A DNA stretch of 64,000 nucleotides from Bacilli bacterium (GCA_028691715.1 JAQUYR010000001.1:30282-94281); one strand, 5' to 3'. Shown: positions 55,068-63,487, counted from the first letter of the stretch. The notes: generated by a model not told the origin, from the letters alone. Translations and numbers: made by a program.

Positions 55068-55553
55068 TTATTTTTCCATTAATTTTCTTAGTGCTTCTCT
55101 AGCTATTGTTGGATTAGAACTGCCGTAGACATTACCATCAATAGTGAATACTGGGGCTAAACCACATGCGCCAATACATCTTGTTGCTTCTAATGTAAAC
55201 TTACCATCTTCTGTTGTTTCGCCTGGTTTGACTTTTAAAACGTCAGACATAGCGTCAATGATAGATTGCGAGCCACGAACATAACAAGCAGTACCTAAGC
55301 ATACACTGATTACATGTTGTCCCTTAGGTTCTATTGAAAAATGAGAATAGAAAGTAACAACACCATTGATTTTTGCAATGCTTTCATCAAGCTCTTCAGC
55401 AATGATTTTTTGTACTGCTAATGGAATACATCCAAATATCTTTTGAGCATCGTGTAATGTTGGCATTAATGGACCTGGTTTTTTCTTGTGTTCTTGAATT
55501 CTCTCTTTAAGTTCTTTAACCTGTTCGTCATTCATAACAAATTTAACTGCCAT
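55068..55553 (-). CDS. NuoE/HydC-like thioredoxin-fold 2Fe-2S subunit
   Basis: 161 residues. Helical N-terminus, then a 2Fe-2S domain with CLGTACYVRG and CIGACGLAPVF carrying the four ligands. Forms the third subunit of a HydABC-type NADH:ferredoxin hydrogenase. First gene of the nine-gene operon, with GGAG upstream. Confidence 0.94.
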   Translation of the reverse strand: MAVKFVMNDEQVKELKERIQEHKKKPGPLMPTLHDAQKIFGCIPLAVQKIIAEELDESIAKINGVVTFYSHFSIEPKGQHVISVCLGTACYVRGSQSIIDAMSDVLKVKPGETTEDGKFTLEATRCIGACGLAPVFTIDGNVYGSSNPTIAREALRKLMEK

Positions 55554-55574
55554 AATTTTTCACTCCTTTTTGCT

Positions 55575-55580
55575 ATTATA
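55575..55580 (-). promoter_or_regulatory. Candidate -10 element of the hydrogenase operon
   Basis: TATAAT on the minus strand about 22 bases before the NuoE start. No good -35 hexamer is visible 16-18 bases upstream and I see no copy of the TGTAAC-N4-GTTACA palindrome, so the regulation is open. Confidence 0.4.
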
Positions 55581-55633
55581 TATTTTAACACTTTTGACCA
55601 CGAAAATAAATGTTTTTTTAACTTTTGTTTTCG

Positions 55634-57892
55634 TTAGTTAAGAGCTGTTAATGTTGAATTGAAGTTGTAAATCTTTGATACACCATCATAAGTCACGGTT
55701 ACCTGATATTCTATATTCGCTTCAGCACCAGACTTACTGATAATTTCACCATTGTCATTCATAATTGTTGGTGACAAACTCTTCCATTCAAAAGTAACAC
55801 CAGATAGATTATTCTTTGCAAAATACTCCAGTTGTACTAAGAACATAAATTCATCCCAACGACCAGCATGCCTCATTGCCATTGGACAATCTTTTCCTGA
55901 AAAGGCATTGTGCTGTTTAACTCTATCAAATCCTAAATTATACTGAATTAATAATTCAGCAACCAATTTTGCTGTGTGTCTCATCGTATTGTTATACTCT
56001 GATCCAGCATCAACACAAGTTTCAATACCAACACCATTCATATTTCCACCAGTTATACTAGTAGCATTGTATGTTGAATTAAAATAAGTGGTGCCATAAG
56101 CTCTACTTCCATCACCAGCATGCCATGCTACCTCATCTATAGGAAGATTTTGAATAATTCCATTTTCATCAACAGTATAATGCCAAGACACCGAAGTAGA
56201 ATTAGGATCGTTGTTCAAATTATTTAAATAATTCCAATGAGCCTGAGCTGTTGCTCCACTAGCATTGTTTCCTGTATCATGTACAACAATATATTGAGTA
56301 CTCGATCTTACTATTCCAGTTCTTTGTTTACCATATGTATACTCTAAAATCTTTTGCTCAATTGGAGCATTACTCTCATCATAGAATGGTAGATATCCAT
56401 AATTAATAACATCAATTGTTGTTTTTCCATATGTCTGATAATACTGTGTCTTTATTTCAGAATAATTTATTGAATCTAAGAAAGTCTCCACAGCTTCCCA
56501 TTTATTTGTATAGATAAAGCCATCAACATCATAAACATAAACCACATTTAAAGTATAACTATCAACAGTAATTGCTGCTGTAAGTGAAATATTAGTAGCT
56601 GAGATTGGTTGGGTAAATTTTCCATTTGAGTCGATAATGTTGCTAAAACTAGATGTCCATTTTATAGTAGCATTCATTGGCCCATATGTTGTTGGTAAAT
56701 CCAAATCTCCACTCAATTTTTCAAATGCCAAGAAAGTAACATCCAGCCACTTCTTCGTCTCTGAACATTTATCTCTTGCTGCAAGTTCTAAAACCGTGAC
56801 TTCAAAAGAATAATTTTCAATTTCACCATTATAATTTATAATGCAAGTCAAAGTGACGACTGCATCGCCATTTAAAGGTCTAGTGACTTCACCATTATTT
56901 GTGATTACTTCAACATTTGAAGAAGACCATTCAAACGTAGCATTATATTTAGAATAAACTGTTGGGAAACGAAAACTATAAGCAACGTTTTCTCCAATTT
57001 GATCTTTTACCCAAACTTTAATAACATCCATAACAGTTCCACATCCAATAGCTGTCATACTAAGAAAAACATCTTCTTTCTTATCTGCTAAGCTAACCGA
57101 ACAAAGAAACTCAATCTCTTGGTCCAATATTGGTGCAGTAAATTTTCCATCATTATCCACTATTTCATCATAAAAACTCAACCAAACAAGGTCACAAGGA
57201 ATTGTTGGATGTGTTGTTGGCAACTCAATATCTCCATTGACCAATTTTCCATCATAACTTTTCTCCAACCAATTTACTATCTCCACCATTTCACTACCCT
57301 CAACAATTTTAGGGACAGTTATATCATAACTCAGTTTTAGTATATCCCCTGAAATATCGACACTACAGCTAAGTGTAACTGTTGCATCGGCTCCATAAGG
57401 TTTAACTACTTCCCCAGTTGAACTGATGATAACAGGGTTAGAAGATTCCCATACTATAGGATAGTTATAATCGGGATGGGAGGTTGGTAAAACCAAATTA
57501 TTAATATCAACACTAGAAAAAGTTTCGTTAAGCCAATCTCTAATAATTACTAAATCGTTCTTACTTCCTAAAATAATTACTTCTAAAGAATAATCTTCAG
57601 TTTTCCCATCATAGCTGATTGTACATATAAGATTAACAGCAGTATCTTCTTCTGGTAAAATAATTTCACCATCAGCAGTAACTATATCTACATTAGAACT
57701 CTTCCATGTAAATGTCGCTGTTTCATATGACTTTACTAATTCAATATTTTCAGTAAATGTCTTATCTTTATATTGACTATCCAGCCACACTTTTATTTCA
57801 TCAAATGTTGTTTCATTACTCGGTTCATCAGGAGTGCATCCTGTTAAAAAAATACCAATTATAAATAATACCAAGAAAAAAGATTTTTTCAT
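55634..57892 (-). CDS. Lipoprotein with five Ig-like repeats and N-acetylmuramoyl-L-alanine amidase domain
   Basis: 752 residues. Signal peptide with lipobox IFLTGC (Cys19). Five atrophied bacterial Ig-like repeats at about 30-108, 112-195, 200-283, 288-368 and 376-455, each ending with a WxSS strand and an NGE/DGE turn. A linker with GYLPFYD (about 460-525) leads to a T7-lysozyme-type Amidase_2 domain (about 530-680) with zinc ligands H538, H661 and C669 and the GKDCP motif. The C-terminal 55 residues resemble one more partial repeat. Probably cleaves peptidoglycan outside the cell. Eleven bases after the 57904 gene. Confidence 0.88.
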   Translation of the reverse strand: MKKSFFLVLFIIGIFLTGCTPDEPSNETTFDEIKVWLDSQYKDKTFTENIELVKSYETATFTWKSSNVDIVTADGEIILPEEDTAVNLICTISYDGKTEDYSLEVIILGSKNDLVIIRDWLNETFSSVDINNLVLPTSHPDYNYPIVWESSNPVIISSTGEVVKPYGADATVTLSCSVDISGDILKLSYDITVPKIVEGSEMVEIVNWLEKSYDGKLVNGDIELPTTHPTIPCDLVWLSFYDEIVDNDGKFTAPILDQEIEFLCSVSLADKKEDVFLSMTAIGCGTVMDVIKVWVKDQIGENVAYSFRFPTVYSKYNATFEWSSSNVEVITNNGEVTRPLNGDAVVTLTCIINYNGEIENYSFEVTVLELAARDKCSETKKWLDVTFLAFEKLSGDLDLPTTYGPMNATIKWTSSFSNIIDSNGKFTQPISATNISLTAAITVDSYTLNVVYVYDVDGFIYTNKWEAVETFLDSINYSEIKTQYYQTYGKTTIDVINYGYLPFYDESNAPIEQKILEYTYGKQRTGIVRSSTQYIVVHDTGNNASGATAQAHWNYLNNLNNDPNSTSVSWHYTVDENGIIQNLPIDEVAWHAGDGSRAYGTTYFNSTYNATSITGGNMNGVGIETCVDAGSEYNNTMRHTAKLVAELLIQYNLGFDRVKQHNAFSGKDCPMAMRHAGRWDEFMFLVQLEYFAKNNLSGVTFEWKSLSPTIMNDNGEIISKSGAEANIEYQVTVTYDGVSKIYNFNSTLTALN

Positions 57893-57903
57893 ATTACCTC
57901 CAC

Positions 57904-58773
57904 CTATTCTTTCTTAAGTAATTCTGATGAATATCTATATGTTCTCTTCTCATTATTGAATTCTACTTCTACCTTATAGTTAACCATTAAACTTTTACCT
58001 GGATGGTTGATAATCGTCCCCTCATCATCCATTATTTCGGGAGATAGTGATTTCCATTTAAATTTGACGCCTTTTAGTTCCTTCTGAAAAGAATATTCTA
58101 ATTTTACCAAAAATAAAAATTCCTCCCAGCGATCAGATTCTCTAATAACTTGTGGACAATTCTTCCCCGAAAAATTATAGTGCTGTTTTACATCTTTTAT
58201 TTCTAAATCATATTTAATCAGCAATTGAGCTGTTAATTTAGCTAGCCTTCGAAGTACTTTATTGAAATCAACTCCTTGATATACACAGGATTCAATTCCA
58301 ATGCCATTTTCATTACCGCCTCCGATACATTGAGCATTGTATGTAGAGTTAAAATATGTCTCATCCCAGGTATGATGACCATCTCCAGCATGCCAACCTA
58401 CCTCATCAACATCTAATTGTTGATAAGTTTCTTTATCATCAAGTGAAAAATGCCATGATGCTACTCTGTCTGTTTGATGAATATAATCATTTAAACCTTT
58501 AGCAGTTGCTGTTGGGGCAGCCATTCCAGTATTATGAATCACTATATATTTAGTAGCAGTTCTCTTCCTGTTTGGCTTTAAAGGACTATCATCAGGAAGT
58601 AATTCAACCTTTATTTCCATATCATTTTGATCATAAAACGGCAAGTAACCAATGTTTTCTGTTAGAATCTTTTCATATCCTTCTTCATAACCATATAAAT
58701 AGAACTTTTGATTTTTAATTTGTTTAATATTAATATCATCTAAAAGTTTTTCTATTTTTTCCCATTGCTCCAT
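57904..58773 (-). CDS. N-acetylmuramoyl-L-alanine amidase, no signal peptide
   Basis: 289 residues from the ATG at 58773 with GGAGG seven bases upstream; an extra 14 codons upstream lack a site. It consists of the same linker (MEQWEKIEKLLDDINIKQI ... GYLPFYD), Amidase_2 domain (H80, H198, C206, GKNCP) and C-terminal WKSLSPEIMDDEG module as the 58890 lipoprotein. It lacks the signal peptide and Ig repeats. Closest paralogue in the window is 58890. How it would reach peptidoglycan is unclear. Own promoter upstream. Confidence 0.87.
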   Translation of the reverse strand: MEQWEKIEKLLDDINIKQIKNQKFYLYGYEEGYEKILTENIGYLPFYDQNDMEIKVELLPDDSPLKPNRKRTATKYIVIHNTGMAAPTATAKGLNDYIHQTDRVASWHFSLDDKETYQQLDVDEVGWHAGDGHHTWDETYFNSTYNAQCIGGGNENGIGIESCVYQGVDFNKVLRRLAKLTAQLLIKYDLEIKDVKQHYNFSGKNCPQVIRESDRWEEFLFLVKLEYSFQKELKGVKFKWKSLSPEIMDDEGTIINHPGKSLMVNYKVEVEFNNEKRTYRYSSELLKKE

Positions 58774-58803
58774 TTCGTTCCTCCTTAGTACAAACCATTG
58801 TAA

Positions 58804-58831
58804 ATTATACCACAAACTATTAAAATAACAA
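58804..58831 (-). promoter_or_regulatory. Promoter of the two-gene amidase unit
   Basis: TTGTTA at 58826-58831, a 16-base spacer and TATAAT at 58804-58809 preceded by TGG (extended -10) on the minus strand. Confidence 0.7.
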
Positions 58832-58850
58832 ACCTTTGTTTATAAAAAAT

Positions 58851-58886
58851 AAAAGGAAACGCATTCTTTTTATGACGTTTCCCTTT
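58851..58886 (-). terminator. Terminator after the 58890 lipoprotein gene
   Basis: AAAGGGAAACG and CGTTTCCTTTT pair around a 14-base loop and run into ATTTTTTAT on the minus strand. Confidence 0.75.
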
Positions 58887-58889
58887 TGT

Positions 58890-60614
58890 TTAATTATTTT
58901 TAGGCAATAATATTGATGAGTAATTAAAGATTCTCTTCTCACCACCATAAATTACCTCAACTTCATATTCAATTAAAGCTGAACTCCCTGGGTGATTAAT
59001 AACTGTTCCTTCATCATCCATTATCTCTGGTGTTAGAGATTTCCAATTAAACTGAACTCCCTGTAATTCTGTTTGGGCAAAATATTCCAGTTGGATCAAT
59101 CCCAACAATTCTCCCCAACGATTAGCTTGTCTGATTACTTGTGGACAATTCTTACCTGAAAAATCGTAATGTTGTTTAACATCGCTCAAATTCAAATTGT
59201 ATTCAATCAGTAAACTAGCGGTTAGTTTAGCTAGCCTTCTAAGGACTTTATTAAAATCAACCCCTTGATATACGCATGATTCAATTCCTATTCCATAATT
59301 ATTACCATTTGTTTCTCCAGCATGCCAGCCAACTTCACCTAGTTTTAATTCCTGGTAAGTTTCTTTATCATCAATTGAAAAATGCCACGAAGCAACCCTA
59401 TCTGTTGAATGAATGTAATCATTTAATCCCTTCGCTGTTGCTGAGGGAGCAGCCATTCCTGTATTATGAATTACTATATATTTAGTAGCTGTTCTCATCC
59501 TGTTTGGCTTTAGAGGACTATTATCTGGTAAGATATCCTGGATTATCACCATTTCTGTTTCGTCATAAAATGGCAAATATCCGATATTTTCTGTTGGGAC
59601 ATTTTCATATCCAACTTCATATCCATATAGAGAAAATTTTTGATTTTTTATTTCTGGAATATTTATCTTCTCCAAAAAAATTGTTATTTTTTCCCAAATA
59701 TCATTGTATTCTTTTCCCCTAACTTTAAAAATATAGCTAAAGTTTGTTGAACTTGATCCGATTCCAATTGCCACATCCATAGCAACTGTTGTCGTAAATA
59801 ACGGCTCAATTAACACTAATTCATCAGAAACTATACTTTCATTTCTTGAAGTCCATGTTATTCTAGAATTATATTTCTCATCGGTCAAATAAAATGTAGT
59901 TTCTTCATCGATGTATTCACCATACATACCATTCAGCCACTGACTAACAAGCGCTATTTTCTCTTTATCTGTTCTTCCAAGAATATATACATATTTAGTA
60001 TATGTTTTCATCTCACCGTTGTATTCGATATCACAACTCAATAGAACCCCAATATTATCATCGGTGTCTCTCACAACAACACCATTTGTATTAATGACAC
60101 CCTCGTTTGAGCTTGACCAAACTAATTGGCAGTTAATTGTGGGATGTGTCCTTGGTAATGCTATACTTGATGTTATTTTATCACTGATTTGTTCATCTAA
60201 CCATAACATTACTTCATCAAATTCATCGCCATACCCTTTTAGAATCATCGGAATGAAAATATCATCAGTTTCATTTTCTAGATCAATGATAAACAACACT
60301 TCAATTTCCATATCAAGAACAGGGGCGTTAAAATCTCCTTCACTTGATAAATATTTTTCATCAAAAGAAACTGCTTCTATCTCTGCTGTTTCGCTGTAAT
60401 CAGTTTTAGGAAAAACAATATCAGAAGTAACAATGTAGCCATTGTATTGGTCAAATAACCATTCTTTGACTTCTTCCATGTTAGCTTTATCGGGCTCTTC
60501 CTCAATTACTGGGACATCTGGTTCATCTAAAGGATCGTCTGGTTCTTGTTTGTCACAACTCACTAAAAAAACACTCACAATAAAAATTAAAAATAAAACA
60601 ATCTTTTTTTTCAT
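58890..60614 (-). CDS. Lipoprotein with Ig-like repeats and amidase domain
   Basis: 574 residues. Lipobox VFLVSC (Cys20), an acidic Pro/Asp/Glu linker (21-45), three Ig-like repeats (about 47-127, 132-212, 217-300), the GYLPFYD linker and an Amidase_2 domain (378-500) with H383, H482 and C490. Relative to the paralogues, the segment after GWHAG is about 19 residues shorter; it should contain the TYFNSTYN region. The zinc ligands are kept. C-terminal WKSLTPEIMDDEG module. Flanked by terminators, so a separate transcript. Confidence 0.87.
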   Translation of the reverse strand: MKKKIVLFLIFIVSVFLVSCDKQEPDDPLDEPDVPVIEEEPDKANMEEVKEWLFDQYNGYIVTSDIVFPKTDYSETAEIEAVSFDEKYLSSEGDFNAPVLDMEIEVLFIIDLENETDDIFIPMILKGYGDEFDEVMLWLDEQISDKITSSIALPRTHPTINCQLVWSSSNEGVINTNGVVVRDTDDNIGVLLSCDIEYNGEMKTYTKYVYILGRTDKEKIALVSQWLNGMYGEYIDEETTFYLTDEKYNSRITWTSRNESIVSDELVLIEPLFTTTVAMDVAIGIGSSSTNFSYIFKVRGKEYNDIWEKITIFLEKINIPEIKNQKFSLYGYEVGYENVPTENIGYLPFYDETEMVIIQDILPDNSPLKPNRMRTATKYIVIHNTGMAAPSATAKGLNDYIHSTDRVASWHFSIDDKETYQELKLGEVGWHAGETNGNNYGIGIESCVYQGVDFNKVLRRLAKLTASLLIEYNLNLSDVKQHYDFSGKNCPQVIRQANRWGELLGLIQLEYFAQTELQGVQFNWKSLTPEIMDDEGTVINHPGSSALIEYEVEVIYGGEKRIFNYSSILLPKNN

Positions 60615-60675
60615 ATAATTTTCCTCAACATAATTTTACCACATCTTTTGTTCCTTTAAAATGTTTTAATGAAAA

Positions 60676-60697
60676 AAAGGAAGATAATTCTTCCTTT
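60676..60697 (-). terminator. Terminator after the 60712 amidase gene
   Basis: AAAGGAAG and CTTCCTTT pair around AATTAT, followed by TTTTC on the minus strand. Confidence 0.75.
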
Positions 60698-60711
60698 CTC
60701 ACATTTTTCTT

Positions 60712-61599
60712 CTACAAAATTGGCTCTAAGTACGATACATACCGATATGTCTTTTCTTCTTCCATATATTCAACTTTCACTTCATATTCCACTTTAGCAT
60801 TATCGATATGTTTTACTATATTTCCCTTATCATCCAAAATTTCAGGTGTTAAGCTCTTCCATGTGAAGTTAACATCTTTAAATTCTGTTTTGCCTATATA
60901 TTCTATATCTACTAAACTTAAGAATTCCCCCCAGCGACCAGCATGTCTCATCGTCATTGGGCAATCCTTTCCTGAAAAATCATTATGCTGTTTTACAGCA
61001 TCTAATTTCAAATCAAATTCCAATAGGAGTTCAGCAACCAATTTAGCAGTTCTTCTCATAGTCTTTGTGTAATCAGATCCATAATTAACACATGTTTCAA
61101 TACCTACACTGTTGAGATTTCCACCAGTTATACAGTCCTTATCATAGGTGTTATTGTGATATGTTGTTCCCCATTCCCGATATCCATCTCCAGCATGATG
61201 AGCCACTTCTGTAGTAGGAAGATGTTGAAAAACAGCATTTTCATCAACAGTAAAGTGCCAAGACACAGAATTTTTATTATTAGGATCGGTTGCCATGCTC
61301 ATTAACCAGTTTCTATGGGCTTTCGTAGTCGCTGTTGGGGCCCCGCTTGCTGTATCATGAATACAGATATATTTAGTACATGTCTTTTGAATTCCTGGGC
61401 GATTACATTTATATATATCTGGTAAAATTTCTACATCTCTTTTTGTATCTTTTCCATCATAAAATGGAAGATAGCCAAGATTAATTGCTTCCATTTGTTT
61501 ATATTGTTCTTGGTATCCAAACATATAATACCTTTGTCCTTTGATTTTATCCTGATGAATTCTATTCAAATACTTTTCGATTTTTTCCCATTTAGACAT
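60712..61599 (-). CDS. N-acetylmuramoyl-L-alanine amidase, no signal peptide
   Basis: 295 residues starting MSKWEKIEKYLNRI, no signal peptide or Ig repeats. Linker with LGYLPFYDGKD, Amidase_2 domain with H81, H205 and C213 (GKDCP), and the C-terminal WKSLTPEILDDKG module. Its domain is closest to the 55634 lipoprotein (shared SVSWH-TVDEN, AKLVAELL, MRHAGRW). Ribosome site AAAGG is rather far (about 11 bases). Twenty-seven bases after the DUF362 gene. Confidence 0.87.
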   Translation of the reverse strand: MSKWEKIEKYLNRIHQDKIKGQRYYMFGYQEQYKQMEAINLGYLPFYDGKDTKRDVEILPDIYKCNRPGIQKTCTKYICIHDTASGAPTATTKAHRNWLMSMATDPNNKNSVSWHFTVDENAVFQHLPTTEVAHHAGDGYREWGTTYHNNTYDKDCITGGNLNSVGIETCVNYGSDYTKTMRRTAKLVAELLLEFDLKLDAVKQHNDFSGKDCPMTMRHAGRWGEFLSLVDIEYIGKTEFKDVNFTWKSLTPEILDDKGNIVKHIDNAKVEYEVKVEYMEEEKTYRYVSYLEPIL

Positions 61600-61626
61600 T
61601 GTTTTTTTTACCTTTCTCTTTTAACT

Positions 61627-62724
61627 CTATAATTTTATTAAATTGTATTTTCTTTCTCCTAAACCTATTTTTTCAGCGTGTTCAATTCCTGATTCCCAGT
61701 TGGTATCTGGATGTAATCCATGGAATTTATCCCTTGTGTTTTCTTTTTCACCTAAAATGCTATTAGCGATTACTGGAGCAGCGTTGACTAAATCTACACT
61801 TGCTTGATCAATCGCAACTGGATCAAATGATGCTAAAATACCGATATTTGGAACTATTGGCATATCATTATCACTACAACAATCACAATTTGGTGATACG
61901 TCCATAATAAAATTAATATGGAAATTTGGTTTATCTTTAATCACTGCCAAAGTGTATTCAGCAATCTTCTTAACAAGAATATCCTCTGCCTCATTCCATA
62001 TTGGTCTTATCGCATTAAACGAACAAGCGCCAATACATTTACCACAGCCAACACATAAATCTTGATTGATATATGCTTTTTTTGTATCTAGATAAGCGAT
62101 AGCATTTTGAGCGCAATAATTAGAGCATTTCTTACAGAACCTGCAAAGAGCTTCATCAACTCTTGGCTTGCCACTGCTATGCATTTCCATTTTTCCTGCT
62201 CTCGATCCACATCCCATTCCAAGATTCTTTAAAGCTCCACCAAATCCTGCTCCTTCATGCCCCTTAAAATGGTTCATAGAGATTATAATATCGCTGTCAG
62301 CTATTGCTCTTCCAATCTTAGCTCTTTTAACAAACTCTAGATCAACTGGTATCTCTACATCATCTGTACCTTTGATGCCATCAGCAATGATTACATGGGT
62401 ATTTGTTGAGAAGGGAGTAAATCCATTTTCATAGGCAGCTTCTAGATGATTTAATCCTTCATTTCTTCTCCCTACATATAAGGTATTACAATCTGTTAGG
62501 AAAGGTATTCCTCCCAATTTTTTTACTTTGTCTACTATTACTTTTGCATAATTTGGCCGGATATATGCTAAATTACCAGGTTCACCAAAATGAATTTTAA
62601 TGGCTACATGTCTCTTATCAAAATCTATTTTCTCTATACCGGCTTTTGTTACCAACATTTTTAATTTTTCTAACATGCTTTTTCCTGAAGTGGTACGGAA
62701 ATCTATAAAATATACCTTTGACAT
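61627..62724 (-). CDS. DUF362 protein with two 4Fe-4S clusters
   Basis: 365 residues. The DUF362 core is marked by KIHFGEPGNLAYIRP, MNHFKGHEGAGFGGALKNLGMGC and SFDPVAIDQASVDLVN. A double ferredoxin insert follows (CRFCKKCSNYCAQNAI, CVGCGKCIGACSFNAI; about 195-240), plus CDCC near 285. Likely an electron-transfer or redox protein in anaerobic metabolism; the exact reaction is unknown. GGAGG precedes the ATG. Confidence 0.88.
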   Translation of the reverse strand: MSKVYFIDFRTTSGKSMLEKLKMLVTKAGIEKIDFDKRHVAIKIHFGEPGNLAYIRPNYAKVIVDKVKKLGGIPFLTDCNTLYVGRRNEGLNHLEAAYENGFTPFSTNTHVIIADGIKGTDDVEIPVDLEFVKRAKIGRAIADSDIIISMNHFKGHEGAGFGGALKNLGMGCGSRAGKMEMHSSGKPRVDEALCRFCKKCSNYCAQNAIAYLDTKKAYINQDLCVGCGKCIGACSFNAIRPIWNEAEDILVKKIAEYTLAVIKDKPNFHINFIMDVSPNCDCCSDNDMPIVPNIGILASFDPVAIDQASVDLVNAAPVIANSILGEKENTRDKFHGLHPDTNWESGIEHAEKIGLGERKYNLIKL

Positions 62725-62802
62725 TATACTCCTCCTTAGACTTATTTTCTATATCAATATAATAGCATACTTTGTTGCTTTTATAAAGTTAAAAATAAAA
62801 AA

Positions 62803-62826
62803 TCATCCAGTATTTCTACTAGATGA
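62803..62826 (-). terminator. Terminator of the rRNA/tRNA transcript
   Basis: CATCTAGTA and TACTGGATG pair around GAAA, followed by ATTTTTTATTTTT on the minus strand. It lies 16 bases past the tRNA-Phe CCA end. Confidence 0.85.
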
Positions 62827-62841
62827 CTATTTTTTGTGAAA

Positions 62842-62917
62842 TGGTGGCCAGGGGCGGAATTGAACCGCCGACACAAGGATTTTCAGTCCTTTGCTCTACC
62901 AACTGAGCTACCGAGCC
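62842..62917 (-). tRNA. tRNA-Phe (GAA)
   Basis: Cloverleaf with anticodon GAA in CTGAAAA and encoded CCA. The acceptor stem is imperfect: 5' GGCUCGG faces 3' CCUGGCC, giving a U4-G69 wobble and a C5-U68 mismatch. Confidence 0.92.
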
Positions 62918-62922
62918 AAAAA

Positions 62923-62998
62923 TGGCGGTCTCAACGGGACTTGAACCCGCGATCTTCAGTGTGACAGACTGACATGTTAACCACTACACCATGAGACC
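62923..62998 (-). tRNA. tRNA-Asp (GTC)
   Basis: Anticodon GTC in CTGTCAC. Acceptor GGTCTCA/TGAGACC is fully paired, with discriminator G73 (usual for Asp) and encoded CCA. Confidence 0.96.
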
Positions 62999-63000
62999 AA

Positions 63001-63076
63001 TGGTTGCGGAGGAAGGATTTGAACCAACGACCTTCGGGTTATGAGCCCGATGAGCTACCAGCTGCTCTACTCCGCG
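63001..63076 (-). tRNA. Initiator tRNA-fMet (CAT)
   Basis: Anticodon CAT in an arm with three G-C pairs (CGGGCTCATAACCCG) and a C1-A72 mismatch (CGCGGAG/CTCCGCA), both initiator hallmarks. CCA is encoded. Confidence 0.96.
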
Positions 63077-63086
63077 ATATATAAAA

Positions 63087-63177
63087 TGGCGGAGGAAGCA
63101 GGATTCGAACCCGCGCGCGCTTCCACGCCTGTCGGTTTTCAAGACCGATCCCTTCAGCCGGACTTGGGTATTCCTCC
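63087..63177 (-). tRNA. tRNA-Ser (TGA)
   Basis: Anticodon TGA in CTTGAAA, long variable arm (class II, 91 bases), acceptor GGAGGAA/TTCCTCC with G73 and encoded CCA. Confidence 0.96.
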
Positions 63178-63215
63178 ACATTTTATCATATTAAAATATT
63201 AAATTGTTTAAAAAC

Positions 63216-63292
63216 TGGTGGACCCGGTAGGACTCGAACCTACGACCGACCGGTTATGAGCCGGTAGCTCTAACCAACTGAGCTACGGGTCC
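63216..63292 (-). tRNA. tRNA with CAT anticodon, probably tRNA-Ile2 (lysidine-modified)
   Basis: Anticodon loop CTCATAA; acceptor GGACCCG/CGGGTCC with A73 and encoded CCA. A separate elongator Met tRNA lies next to it, and the array order equals Bacillus trnB where Ile follows Met. It is therefore most likely the AUA-reading tRNA whose C34 is converted to lysidine by TilS. Confidence 0.8.
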
Positions 63293-63297
63293 AATAA

Positions 63298-63374
63298 TGG
63301 TAGCGGTGGAGGGATTTGAACCCCCGACCTTACGGGTATGAACCGTACGCTCTAGCCAACTAAGCTACACCGCC
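63298..63374 (-). tRNA. Elongator tRNA-Met (CAT)
   Basis: GGCGGTG acceptor with a G1-U72 wobble as in Bacillus elongator Met; anticodon loop TTCATAC, encoded CCA. Confidence 0.9.
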
Positions 63375-63411
63375 AGCTGTATACTATATGTGTTTTAACT
63401 TAATACAAAAA

Positions 63412-63487
63412 TGGTGGATCCTAACGGGATCGAACCGTCGACCTCCTGCGTGCAAAACAGGCGCTCTCCCAGCTGAGCTAAGGACCC
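63412..63487 (-). tRNA. tRNA-Ala (TGC)
   Basis: Anticodon TGC in TTTGCAC; the acceptor GGGTCCT/AGGATCC has the G3-U70 pair that identifies Ala. CCA encoded. Confidence 0.97.

Noticed and set aside
55554..55633. Crp/Fnr-type site upstream of the hydrogenase operon
   Set aside because: No copy of TGTAAC-N4-GTTACA or a similar palindrome is present there, so control by the neighbouring regulator is not supported.
60019..60399. 126-codon plus-strand frame
   Set aside because: Lies antisense to the Ig repeats of the 58890 lipoprotein.
63001..63076. C1-A72 mismatch in a tRNA acceptor as an anomaly
   Set aside because: This is the normal identity element of initiator tRNA.
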